Positions 44,533-58,200 of a DNA stretch of 64,000 bases are shown here, one piece after another. The position numbers and the translations under genes were made by a program. The notes beneath the pieces were generated by a model. It saw only the letters and a program-made list of their open reading frames with translations, ran no database searches and was not told where the DNA came from. Every line of letters begins with the position of its first letter. Position 1 is the stretch's first letter. This DNA comes from Setoptus koraiensis (Eukaryota; Arthropoda), in contig CM106586.1 of the NCBI GenBank assembly GCA_048013815.1, forward strand, positions 15,004,001 to 15,068,000. Direction: 5' to 3'.

Positions 44533-45758
44533 TGTTTTTGCAACAAAGAAGAATAGTTGCGGTGTTTGTTGATTTTTGCTACCTTACGATAATAGATTTC
44601 TATTGTTTACATTTCTATACAGTAGTAAACGAGCATGATCTTTGTTAAAATCTTCGAAATTAATTTAATAAGTTTGGAAAAGTTGGTTCCTTCATAAGCT
44701 CAAATCCAATCTGATTTCTGGTGTTTCATGTTTTCTTAGCCTCACCGAAGATTGCAATACATAACTCCTATAATTACTTAGTCCCATCTGCAGCTAGAAT
44801 TACCGTTGCTAACTAGAATTTTCATTCGTACTCACCTCAAGAGTGTTCTAGAACTAAATTATTGCAGATGTCTATAACTAGCCTATAAATCTCTCGGTGT
44901 TACATCATCTAATTCGTTATACCATGACGCAAAAATCATTAGTTCTGATTCATTACAACAGAGAGATAAGCAGTAAACAATAATTTCGCCGAGCTATCAT
45001 AAAGTTGAGTCACGCATATTAAACAACCTGGAAAGTTCCAGCCTGAATGAGCACTGTTCACTATGATTGGATTTGCTTTTGAATAGTAAACAAATGGTTT
45101 ATTAAACAAAAACGACACTAAATAATCAATGAATTATTTAGCTTAAATCCAAATTCAAGGTGGATATGATTACACTCTCGCTGAGTCAGTGATGGCTTGA
45201 ACGGGATTTTCATCTGATATGCTCCTAAACTGTAACACTTTGTGCTCCATAATCTATAAGGAATTTCGGGCATTGAAAGTTCACGAAAGTAACAAGATTA
45301 TTCCCCAACTCGCTTCCTGGCTATCATTCCTACTTTGTCTCTGTTTGCTGAGAGGGAAAACTCAACCAACACAATAGACGCGTTACGTAATTCCTTTTAT
45401 AAATATATTTGACTGACTGTTGTAATGATCAGTTGTGAACTCGTCACCAAAAAGGTAAGCTGAACATCGGTTGCCCTAAAAACTAATCGACTGTCGGTAA
45501 CTATTTTTAGTACTTTAGAGACATGTGTGTCTTGTTTTCATGAGACACTCGTTAATATAAAGCAACTGTTTCCTATCTACCTGATCTTCTTACCCAAAGC
45601 ATAATATTTGGATTCAATGTCGATAAAGAAGAAGCACTCAACTACTAGAGCTAATTCATTCACACAGGCGAAATACAAACATTGATTATACAAGAAGTCA
45701 AAGCCAAGCAATTAATTTACCATCATTCCTGGCGATTATTTAGACGAAACGCCACAGA
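44533..45758. other. Intergenic sequence
   Basis: IleRS 3' UTR (its first ~140 bp are mirrored by the relic at 48.2 kb) and then the promoter side of the next gene. No further features recognised. Confidence 0.5.
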
Positions 45759-47523
45759 ATGGCCAACTATACTCAACTTGGTATTATAATCCTTCTGGCC
45801 ACAGGTAAATCTCACAGATAGCGCTCTCTTCGTGTCTAGGCTACAAGTGAGATGAGAAGCATTCAATCTTCAATAATGAACGATTGTCGGGAATAGCAAT
45901 CATAATTAATCAAATCTTTCTTTCAGGTTTCGTTATCAATGCTCAACCCAGCTTTTTTGATGTTAATGTGGCTGAAATGAATGGCATTCGCATGGTATCA
46001 ACAAGTGACAACAATTACGCTATCACTGACCCTAACTTCTCCCTAAACTGGCGCACGTAAGTTACTTGAGGTTACATGATCTGTTATATTTTGTTATAAT
46101 GTCTATGACTCGCGACTTATCTCACCCCATTCTTTGCCCACGATAGTGTGTCAGTTAATGGCGATGACGTTATAATCGCAACCAGAGACAATAATATCCT
46201 AACGAAGAAACTTTCAACGATGAGCGAAATAGAGCGAAATGAGCTGTCCAAGAGCAAAAATCAAGTAGCACAAGTAATACAGTACAATGGCATGTTCAAT
46301 GATGGTAGCGGCAGTTACAGTAGCTCAATAAACATAAACAACGGAAACATTGGTAATCAACATGCTAAATACACAACTTATACTAGTTCCGGTAGCCATA
46401 TGTCTTCATCGTCATCATCATCATCATCGCTCGGCGGAAATAATCAAATGAGTTACACGCTGAACGATATTTCATTTTCCATGAGTGGCGACAATGATTT
46501 TGCCATCCTCAAGAAAGACAAGATGCCGTTCAATTGGTCAAGGTAGGTGATCCCACCAAGTAGAAAATTCAATCGTTCATCCTGATATCTTGTCAAATCA
46601 CCTAAACTTGGTTATCGTTTCCTTCTACTGTTATTGCATCCAGAGTTTTTGTTAATGGCGACTTGCTGACAATAGTTTTGAGTAACGGTCAAGTCTATAT
46701 GAAACCCATGGCTGTAGCAAGTCAGGAGGAGATAAAGCAGTTGGATATCCTGCGAAACGAACTCAAGGCGGTTGCTCAAGTGCAACAGCAACAATTTAGC
46801 CAAACAATGCAAAACTCGATGAACATGATGCAAAACATTATGGGTAATACATTTCAACCAAACTATCAGGCATATACGAATGCAGCCCATTTACCATACC
46901 AAACGAATCCCTTTGTCCCAATGAATTCTATGAATTCTTTCAACTCGATGAATCCCCTGAACACCCTCAATCCAATGAATTCTATTAACCAACAACAGTT
47001 GCAGGAACAATATAATCAACAGTTGTTGTATCGACAGCTCTTACAGCAGCAAATTCTTCAGCAACTAAATCAACAATATCTACCGACAATATATCAGCAC
47101 CCGGTCAACAATCAATTAGCCCCCAATGTCCCAACCAATCAATCACCGAATAACATGATAAATAATAATAATATGAGCAATAACCCTTTACCATCAGCCC
47201 AGTATCTTCCATACTCTAGTCCCGCTCCCCGCCCGAACTATCCCGACTATAGACAATCCCAGATACAACCAGATAGAAATTTTCAGCCATCACAACAATA
47301 TTATAACGGGAATGTACCAACTAATTCTTTGCATCAATCGCCCAATCAAAATCACTCAGGTAACTTGTTGGGTCAATTCAATCCTGCGATACCAGCATCA
47401 ACAGGCGGAGGCTTCTCAGGTGGAATGTTCGGCAACACGTTTCCATTCGGACCGGTAAATAGTCCATTCGGTAATGGCTTTCCCTTCAATGGCGCCTCTG
47501 CAGTCGCGATGGCTGGTCGTTGA
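45759..47523 (+). CDS. Secreted Q/N-rich protein with a duplicated NW-x-x-V-x-V-N-G-D exon
   Basis: Four exons: 45759-45804, 45927-46056, 46147-46542 and 46644-47523 (1452 nt, 483 residues), all in frame with GT/AG junctions. Exon 1 encodes a signal peptide (YTQLGIIILLATG). Exons 3 and 4 begin with related sequence across their junctions: NWRTVSVNGDDVIIATRDN and NWSRVFVNGDLLTIVLSNG, each with the intron in the same place and phase (phase 2). Both are followed by a helix containing a KxQVAQ/KAVAQVQ-like segment. The rest is low complexity: Ser-rich in exon 3, then Gln/Asn/Met/Pro-rich, ending GGGFSGGMFGNTFPFGP. I do not recognise the family. The composition suggests a structural, cuticular or silk-like extracellular protein; that is only an inference. 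Confidence 0.72.
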
Positions 47524-48012
47524 ATTATGACTGAACTCTTTGTGAATTAAATCGCATCAAGTAGGAATTATTCCTAATTTGCAAGACTAACTATACCAAA
47601 TGTAATAGTATAAATAGCAAAGTGTCGTTGAACTCAATTGACAAATCATCTCAAATAAAACGCAAATAAGTCTGACAAATCAGTAAATAGCATCAATCGC
47701 AATATCATCAATAGCATTCTAACGTAGTCTCTCGCTTAGCAATGACAAGAGCAATATTCTAACTGGTTCAGCCAGAAATATGCTCAGAGTATTTGACAAA
47801 AGTCTCTTGCCCTATCGAAGCCGTGAGACTGGATTAGATTTACCCCTGTTGCCGCTTCAATCAACTCTTCGGATCTTTAACAGACGCTAATCTCAATTAA
47901 AAGTCAAAGTTGATTCAGAAATGGTATTGTTAAAAGTACAAAAACGATTTAAGTTTTTTCAAAACCTCAAATCTTACACATTTTATGATTTTGGGTCTCA
48001 GGCAGCTGCAGC
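47524..48012. other. Intergenic sequence
   Basis: 3' flank of the secreted-protein gene, AT-rich, with an AATAAA-like signal near 47655. Nothing else recognised. Confidence 0.45.
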
Positions 48013-48305
48013 TCGGCATGAAAAATATGAAGTTCCGAAAAAACAAGTGACAGTAAGCTAACCTTCATTTGGATAAGAGACAAGGGCAGTAGTGTAACCG
48101 TGGAGGCACTGTTGCAAATGAAGATAGTTCAGATCCTATTGTATTCGAATTGCGCATCAAACAAAGAAGACTAAAAGTGATGTCTGTTGATTTTTGCGTA
48201 TGTACGATAGCAGAAATTCTATTGTTTACATTTCTACACAGTAATAAACGAGCGTGGCATATGTGAAAATCTTTGGAATTTATTTGATCAGTTGCTAAAA
48301 GTTAT
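48013..48305 (+). pseudogene. Decayed 3' end of an IleRS gene
   Basis: Alignable to the end of the IleRS ORF and its 3' UTR: GAACAAGTGACATCAAGCC at 44.28 kb versus AAACAAGTGACAGTAAGCTA here; AGTTCAGATCCTATTGTATT versus GATTCAGATCCTATTATATT; and TGTTGATTTTTGC...CTATTGTTTACATTTCTA.ACAGTA.TAAACGAGC in the 3' UTR. The zinc-finger codons are deleted. Divergence is far greater than for the 17-kb fragment, so this is an older event. It abuts CSN5. Confidence 0.8.
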
Positions 48306-48310
48306 ATCCG

Positions 48311-49286
48311 TCATCTATCATTCTGGCCAGTTCTATTGAAATTGAATACAGTGTCTTTTACAACCTGAGCCATCAGGCCTGTTATGGGTTCAATGGTCGC
48401 GCGAGCACAATCTTCCGTCACCTTGGTGAGATTTTCATCTTGTAGTCTTTTCTCGTGTTGGTCTATGCTCATCCATCGTGGTATATAACCGCGTCCGAGT
48501 CTGCCCTCAGCGACTTCAAGGCGTTCAGCGAGATCAGACAGTTGTCTGGTGGTATATTCTGGATTCGTGGATAAACTCGAGCTGCTGAGTGTATTGAACC
48601 AATATTTGTTTCCCAGACACTCAAGAAGGTAATTGTCTAATGACGATTTAAAATAAGAGATCTCCAGAGAGTAATATTTTTTACAGTGCACGCCAAAATC
48701 TTCAATTTTGTTCATGGGTATAGTCTGATATTCTGGCGTTAAATCGTCGGCCGGTTTGAAATTTTTCGGGTAGCATCGGAAAGCACCTATATCAACCTTT
48801 CCAAATGAAATTGTTCTAATAGGATCTATCACGATTGCAACAAAAGGATCTTGGAATTGCTGATTGAGACTTTGTGTGCCGACATCTATACCAGAAAGCC
48901 AGCATCCGTAGCCTGGATGTGAATGATACCAACCTATGACATTTTCTTTTCTATCGACATGCTTGGCCTGTTCAACATAAGCCGCCATATACTCGTAGGC
49001 GGCGGCGTGAGCATTTACCCGTGTTTCTGTACCTTCGACAGGCAAGGCAAATGAGTCCATAACTATCATGGTATTAGTATCGACTTTACCTAATAACATT
49101 CCCATAATCTCTAGAGATCCGCCAGATTTTGCGTGTCTAAGCATCTTCAATAGAGCGTGTGCCGAAATTTTAATAAATTTGAAATAACTGGGGTCCCTTT
49201 CCCATGGCTTTGCTATCCTAATCTCTGATTGTTGTTTTTCGTCATAAATATATATGTCATCAATGGCTGCGGCCTCGCTCAGTATA
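48311..49286 (-). CDS. CSN5: COP9 signalosome subunit 5, interrupted at its N-terminus in this copy
   Basis: Covers about residues 19-342 of a CSN5/JAB1 protein (human form 334). The MPN+/JAMM metalloprotease site is intact: Glu77 upstream, then [17 protein letters not shown] with His139, His141 and Asp152 (numbering from the complete N-terminus at 62608). CSN5 is the catalytic subunit that removes Nedd8 from cullins, so it acts on the same Cullin-RING ligases that kelch adaptors serve. The reading frame leaves CSN5 sequence at 49286, after ILSEAAAI read backwards, where A/C-rich sequence begins. The missing start is found at 62556-62608. All coding sequence seen is in one exon. Confidence 0.93.
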
Positions 49287-52200
49287 GCACAAAGCAGACA
49301 ACATAACATCCCACAAACCCAAACCTCCCATCTCTGATCTTTAAGTAAGAAAAACAGACAAATCAGCAAACATCAGCGACAGCACATCGCTTTCATGGAA
49401 CGAAGAATTCTACATAAAATTAGAGCCATGCAAACTCAAACTACTATCCAAGATAGTTATAAACTACACAAACCTCCATACATCCAGACAACCAAACAAA
49501 ACATCTACTAACAACCAACCACACAATGCCGCACTACAATCCACACTGGCTCAAACCAACGTTAAAAGCATCAAGGACACAACCACATGACTAATAAACA
49601 TATATAAAAAATACACCATGTTGCTAGAGGCAAAACACGATAACATTATAAATTCCACACTCCTAGACTATACACAAACTACACGACTAGTTCCAGAATA
49701 ATTCAAAAAAATAAAAGCAAGACATAAAAACCCGAAACAAACCCTACCAAACAACAAAACATAGCAAATCAAAATAAAACATAAACGACATCCAACTAAC
49801 ATGCTTACAAAAAAATTATCACAACAAAAAATAACTAAAAAAACGTAAAACAACCCACACCAGCCAAAAAAAATCATCACAAAAACCCCACGACACTCAG
49901 AACCAGAACAACGACAATTACTCACAAAGCCAAAACAATCCGATTTATCCAACGGTGCAAGCCAAGAACAAACCAAAACTAACTACCTATACACTACAGC
50001 AACACTCAAAGGTACCAAAACAAGACCCACGACACAAAAAGCAGATACCAAATCCGTAGCTTAATACTCCACAATATAGTTCAACCGTAACATACACAAC
50101 ACCAACATACCAACTTGCTACCTCGTCACAGTCCCAGAACAACAGCCGGTAACAGCCACACAAACACAGCAAACACAAGACTATCGAACACCACACTAAC
50201 TCGGACATGATTCAAACAAAAAAACCCGAAATACAGCCAACCCATAACAACTACACACAAAAAAGCGAGCATCAAGCGCGACGACGACCCAACAAATATC
50301 ACAATACCGAAGTTACCCAAACACCAGACAACAATCCCATAAACATACGATCTAAACAATGAACAAAACCGTTGCTAACAATAACCCAATTCCCAACAAC
50401 AGACCATAGATGCAAATACAGACAGCATACCAAAAAGCAAAAAAAAAATAAAACACGGGAAAAACCAGGCACAACACCACTAAAAAGAGTCCGTGCAATA
50501 AGCACTGCACAAATACCAGTCACACTCGAAACAACAACACACGAAATAACCTCACCAAATTTACAGCGAAAACAAAGAAGTCCACTCCATCAACCCCATC
50601 GAATAAGGTTAACGTAAGATAACCTACTACAGAATTCCCAATAACCTCTCAAACACAACCACAAAGTCCGACGACGCAAGAACGCAAATACAGAAACCAC
50701 ATGAACTAGCGAGCCCGCGTACACAACCTCTATCAGCGACAACCACACCAACAATATCGGCTCACTGAGAACATCACGTAAGCTTAACCCAAACTACAGG
50801 ACACAATATAGACGTATATTTCAGACAAAAAAGAACTTTACTCCAAAAACCAGAAAACACCCCCCCAACGATAAATACAATCAAAAGAACAAAAGAGCCG
50901 ATGTCCCTGGACAACACGGTCCCACATGCCCTCTATAACAAAAACAAACGAAAAAGACGCAACATCAACAATCGACATCGTAGCCTCTAGAAGGAGAAAG
51001 CCGCATCCCGCCGAATGAAGTCACGTAACGTAGTGTAAAAATAACAACAAGGCAACAAAAAGAACACTACCACCAAAATCTACGTACCTAGACGCGGAAC
51101 ATAACAACATACCACATTCAGCACATTAAGACGCACAAATTACTAACTAGTCCAAATCAGACATCCAAAAACCACTCACCAGAATAAAAAAAGAACATCA
51201 ATAAACGGCACCCAAAACAACAGGACCAAACCACCAACTGTCTACCAAATAAAATAACTTACCACCTGCTTAAATTTACAGCTCTTAGGGAGCATTCGAA
51301 GCAGAAAAGACAACAACATTACCCAAAAAAATTATTAATCTAACAGGCGCACTCAACAAACACCATAACGATAGTCCCAACAAACAGCAATACTACGAAA
51401 AGAGATATTCAACTACGATCAACAGAAGTCACCACATCCACGCCATATACCACATACGCACCCACAAACCTAAGTCAACTACTTCAAACAAAAATAACAA
51501 ACCACACTAAAAACAACACCGACGAATAAACACAGCTGAGCCGAGCACAAAAAAAGGTACAAAATACAGTACCCCAGACACTTATCATATAAACCCTAGC
51601 CCAGCAACACAACTAAAACAACAAACTATAATCACAACAGTAGACCCCACTACGAGCCAAACAAATCGACGCGTCACCCACCATCTGAGCACAACACAAC
51701 ACATTCCATCATCCCTGCGGCGGTTACGACACAAATTAATGCACCCATCCACTTACATCCATCCCGCACGCCACACAATTCAACCATCAAGTCAACGAAC
51801 ATACTATACAAAACAACAAACACGCACAATCAATCAAAACTTACACAATACAAAATAAAGTCCAAAAATCAAGAAGACAAAAGACCCAAAACCGCGCATC
51901 GCACAAACACTATCACATACAAACGCAATAACACCAAACCATTAAACAACCCAACAACCAACAACAAACACTAGGGAAACAACACCCTACGTTCCACCAA
52001 CAACCACACATACACCAAATTGCCCCACAACTTGAATCCAAGAAACAGACAATCAAAGGGTGCAAACGTAGAAATGGCAAACCCCTGGTATAGAATCACC
52101 GAGAAAAATCACATACACCATGCAAGCGAAATAACACAAAATAAAAACACAAACATCAACGTACATCCACAAGACGAACAAAGTACACAACGCCAACAGC

Positions 52201-55200
52201 AGGGCTACGCCTCACCAGATATCAAACAACATACACCCCAACCGCAAAACTTACCCAATCCAAAAACACACAACCAAAATTATACAACAAAGCGAAACCC
52301 GACCCCTGAGCCACACAAAATCTGATTATCCCAGACAAAGGAACAAAACACTAGTGCAACTACAATAACCACAAATCAGATAATACTAGCTCAACTTCAA
52401 CTAACCATACAAACAATACAGCCAACAACATTACATTGCATAGCGAAGCAAAAACCAATGTACAGCCAACACTGATAAACTTAAGCATTCCTCGAACCAC
52501 TATTGCGAAAGAAGCACAATACCAGAGGACCACGCTACGACACATCAGCGAGAGAATTCAGCCAGAAGAACGGCGAAATCATCCTCCAAAAAAACTAAGA
52601 CTAAGGAAACTTATTAAAACAAACACGCCAACAAAGAATGAAAACAGCTATATAAAACTACCAACTCCTACCAAATACAACACCAAAGCAACACACACAG
52701 CCAATAACACACATACACTACGCACGGAGCTAAAAACCACAGCGTCGAACAAATCACAACAAGAAAATCCCTAAAAAAAACCACCACAACCAACCAGTTC
52801 ATAATAGCACAACCTCCTCATATCCATCAGAATAATTAACCCTCACACAATCAACATCTAAAACCTACAAACCCTGTAGCAACGCTACGGGACATAATTG
52901 CATGCACGCAAGGCAGCACCTAAACTACACGAAATGTGACATACAAAACATAACAACTAAAAGCTCCAAACGGCCACACAATACGATGAACAAAAACAAT
53001 AACACCATACACGCAACAAAGAACAACTAAACTGATAAAAGACACCGCTACTACAAACAAAAAATAAACTACCAACCAAAACCTACGAACTAAAAGAACA
53101 TGGCAGACACACACTAATCCAAACACTAGACTACTCACGACCAAAATACACAAAATCGAAGAAAAAAAATAGTCGAAACCAGGGATCTCCTACATAATAC
53201 ATGCTAAATGACCAGACACACCCACACAAGTACATACTAAAATCAAAAAACATCTACATACCACCCCAAATAACACACCACTCGTAAACACAACAAGGAT
53301 ACTACTCTACCAACAAGTACTTCTCAGCACACAGATCATTAACCAAGACTTACATATCTACACTATAACCCCGAGCAAAACGAGAAGATAACTAAAAGGA
53401 AGGTTCTTGGCACACTGCAACAACACCAATGGAATAAACATAGAAACAGAACACCAATCTGAGAAAATAGAAGACCTAAAAAACTCAGACAACCAGAACT
53501 AAAGCAAACAAACTACACTTAAACCATAAGAACAAACGACACAAAAAAAACACAGTACGCCAAAATCCATACTAGCAAACACAAAAAATCTGGACAGATT
53601 ACCGAACACACTACACAAGAACGAACGAAATACAGAACCACTATAATGCACATCACCCAGACGACAAAACACCCAAAACCAAACGGCATCCACATACCCA
53701 AACTACAACATACCACAAAATCAAATACAACACAAGAAATAAGTGCAAAACTACTCCGACACTACACTAGCACGGGGGGGGCTAAAACGCACTGATACAA
53801 CCCTACAAAATAGAACAACGAATCCAAACAGTAAGTCCACCACTAACACAAAAACAAATAACTAATAACAAAATCCACACAATAACATAAGGCCGAAGCA
53901 CGACCGAAACAATTAGATCACAGAACCATAAAACCAAACTAAACAATCAATACCAGACATACCATCATGATCAATAAAGTGAAAAATGATACCAACGACA
54001 CCGCAACAATGACGATCAACGACTAAAGCTCAACACCAAAACCAAGAAAAGAACAAATGCACTAAAATAGCCCCCCGACCACGAAACAAAGACCCGAACG
54101 GACACAACAAAAACATAGAACAAAACCTAAAATAATGAAACCACACCAAAACCATCGAACAAACCACATGTCATACAACCAGGCATTCACTAACGAGCCC
54201 ATAACTAAGCCAAAGAAAAATGCCCATTATCCAACAGGTTCTCGCCTGAAAAATCACCCAGAAGAACAGCCAATAGCTCCCATAATCAACGGCGAAAAAC
54301 CTAACAGGAAACCGCCAATCAAACACAGCAATAAACTGCAACTCATCGCTACAGCTTCACCTAGAATACACCAACAATAGGAAGGATCACAGCCCAAGTA
54401 CATACAAACACGTACAAAACAACGATGTCACTAGCGAAAAAACGATCACAACACTACACCCCTGAAAGCAATCAAACGAACTACAACGAAATCAACACCA
54501 TCAACTAATCACCCAGCTACAACTCAAACATCACATCATAGGGTCTCCCACAAACGACAAAAACACATCTCACCCTCACTCAAACAAATCGGCTACTTCA
54601 CGGTAAACGAAGTAAGAACACATGATCACAATGCTCGAATCTACGATCCAAAATAAGAGATCCCACTTGGTCGCAATCAGCTACTAACAATCAAAGAACA
54701 AAAAGCAAAAAACAACCAACAAGAACATCGCCCACATAACCCAAATAACAACAACGCGCTACTACCACCAATACCCCTAAAATACAACTATATAGCTATA
54801 ACTATACACACCAACACCCACACCTAACCCGCGCACCACACCAACTCCACATCATGACAGACTAGAAACATAAGGACCAAGACCTAAACAAACATCCTCA
54901 CTAATCCAACGAGACAGAGGCAGTAACAACAGAACACTAACTTACTTCATACACCAAAGCGCCAGACCAAACATCAAACAAAACTTAACAACCAACGAAT
55001 ATACCGCGAACCTTACATCGCAACAACACGAAAATATAAAGGCCGTACACACAAAAAACCACGCCCCCAAAAACACGAAACACCCTTACTAACGAAACAC
55101 TCAGATAACAACAAAGCAACAAGCGTACAACCACAACAACATTTTAACATCGTCGCTACAGTGCCATGTTCGACCAACAACAAAAGCCCAAAAACCCCCA

Positions 55201-58200
55201 TATCCCATCTACATACCAGTCAAGTCAAAGACCGTCCACACCGACGTATACACCTAACACACGCCGCTACGATACGCGTCACCCATAGACCACATAAAAA
55301 AAGCTAACACACAAGCAGTGGAAATGAGCATAAATTACAAAACAGACAAGGTCCCGAACGACCACCATTATTCGTCGCCACATACATCTATACGTTTTAA
55401 TAATGGGTCTAACAGACGCACTCGATAGATCAAACAAATTACAACCACCCCGTAGTAAGAATCAAGACATGACGTACTTACCACGACCTCAATCATCATT
55501 AACAACACATAACTCATCGCATTACAGAAAACAACTACCCACAACATTACACACGCAAATAAACCAACAGAAACAACGGACCAACTAAAAAAAACAAAAC
55601 AACACGACCAGTTACCAAAGACAACAACGTTCAGTACCAACAAACAGGCAAAGCACACTTCACTAAACCAAATCGTTACAAATAACAACCCAAAAACTCA
55701 CCAAAGACAGCAACAACAATATCATCGATAAAGACAACAACAATTTAAATACGTACAAACCAAAAACAAAGCCTTAGAACACCATATAACCAAAACCAAG
55801 CACCATACCCCACACTGGAATACATAACTACTAAAATCAAATCCAAACTAACAACCTACTAAAACATTCTAACCAGAGATTCAATACCCATCACAAAACC
55901 CCGGAAATACAACATAAAACTCACAAACATAAAGTGCTGAGTTTCGAAAATTCAACGAAAACTTACACCCTAGCGAAAATGTAAAACACAACCTCATAAA
56001 ACCTACGAACAAACTCAACCAGACGAGCACTACAATCGTAACCTAAATAACATAAAAAGTTACGTCAAAACAAAACTACCCCAACAGCCAGTGTAATAAT
56101 GACTAAACAGAAACCAATTAACCCACTAACATAGATAGCTACATAGAAATTGACACACAACAAGAACAATACAGCTTAAGAGACCCATTATACTAGTAAA
56201 CTACAAAACATAATAACCAACACATCAAACCAACAACCAAAGACATGCTAAAGACACAACCTATACAAAACTACAATATACAATGGCTACCACACCTACC
56301 GCAACAACACAAGAAACAAAAGCGACCAAAAACAAAGCACTAGTCTACTACAAAAACAGACTCACGTACAAGCGCAAACACAAAGCACGAACAACCTACA
56401 CCTACAACAAAAAACCGCACAACACTAAACTTTAAAAAAAAACCAGGAGCAGCCGAAATCTCGCATCACCACAAAACAATACCCTCCCAAAAAGAACGAA
56501 ACACAAAAACAACCTAGCTACAGACAGATCGCAATAACGTCACGAATTCGAACCACAAAGACACACGACAACGAGCCACGAAACAAACAAACGTATAAAC
56601 AAGAATCACAAACACCTTACCAGACCCGCATCCAGCACCCCGCTCAGAAGAACAACGAAATCCACTAAGATAATATGCATAAGTTGAGGACTGGGCTATA
56701 ACAAATAATCTAAAAAAATAAAACAACGCACCACCACCCGTTGAAACAACCAAGCCTAAACTAAACTTCCTAACACATTACTACACCACATTTACACACA
56801 CTAATCACCACATACACATTCACCACATAGACAACACACATAATAAACACACATACCACCAACAGAGCTTCATCACAGCCAGAAAGGGAACGTGATCCAA
56901 ACCAGCACCAACAAAACATAGGAACAAAGATACTATATACGACAACCTATAGAACCAATAATATAACGAAATAAAACAATATAAGGACCACAATACTGGC
57001 GATATACAAGATCGCACAAGTCCAAACACGAAGGAACAATCTAGATAGTCATGAAGGGACGAGAAAGAAAAACAGCAGCCTAAGCTAGCACAACACTAAG
57101 CGAGAGACTCACACGTGACACGGCCATAACCTCCTCAAAAATCTAAGTTCGAAATAACTAACATTTGGTAGCACGATGAAAACAAGCACAAAAGCCATCA
57201 GTGACTTGACCTGAAACACAGAACTGCGGCCACACAAGTAAACCCAGAATCAACAAACGGTTCAAACCCTAAACCAAAAAAATCATAAACAAACGTTGCT
57301 CCAAATTCTGAAAATTAGTCAGACTAAACCAAAAAAACACAAGGAACAAACATACCTTACAAGCAGATAAACTACTAGGAAAAAACATACCGTAAATCTA
57401 CACCCAGACACAATTAAACAAGATAACCAGCAACAACTGCTATAAGAACAAACTAACAAAATAATAGCATAAATCCACAAGGCATCCACATAGAATAGTA
57501 CTAGAACACACACCCCCATAAACGCACCAAACATCACATACCACAAACACAGCAACCATACACACAGATTACATCAAGAGATCATAGCATCCCAAAAGCA
57601 ATGCCTACTGACAGTAGACCCAACACCAACTTAAAACTGGCGAGCACCCAAACTCACAATTCAAATACCATAAAAAGCCCATCCGGGAAACAAACTAACA
57701 GACCGTACATCAAACCAATCTGCAATCCACCAACAGAAGTTATTAAATTCGACGTACGAAGTCAAATAAAACTATCCCACCGCAAAAAGCAATTACACCC
57801 ACAAACAAACCACAAACAACGTACCAAAAAACACACTCACAAACCGCAAGACCAATGAACAAAACACTACAAAATACTTCAACTCAACCGAAAACTCCAA
57901 ACACACAAATTAACACGCACCAGACTTAACCCGCCAAAACGACAAAAATCATTCCGATATCACATAACACAACAACACCCAAAAGTAACAATAAGCCGGT
58001 AGTCAAACTGACCCCCAAAAACAAACAAGACTACAAGAACAGAACTAACATATTTCATAACATCCAATAAACCCGACTCCACGACTACAACAATAACGCT
58101 CTACCTTACCCAACAAAGCCCAATCAAATACACAAAACCAACATTAATACACCAGCCAGGAGGTTACACACCACCTAAAGCAATCCAACATATAATCTAT

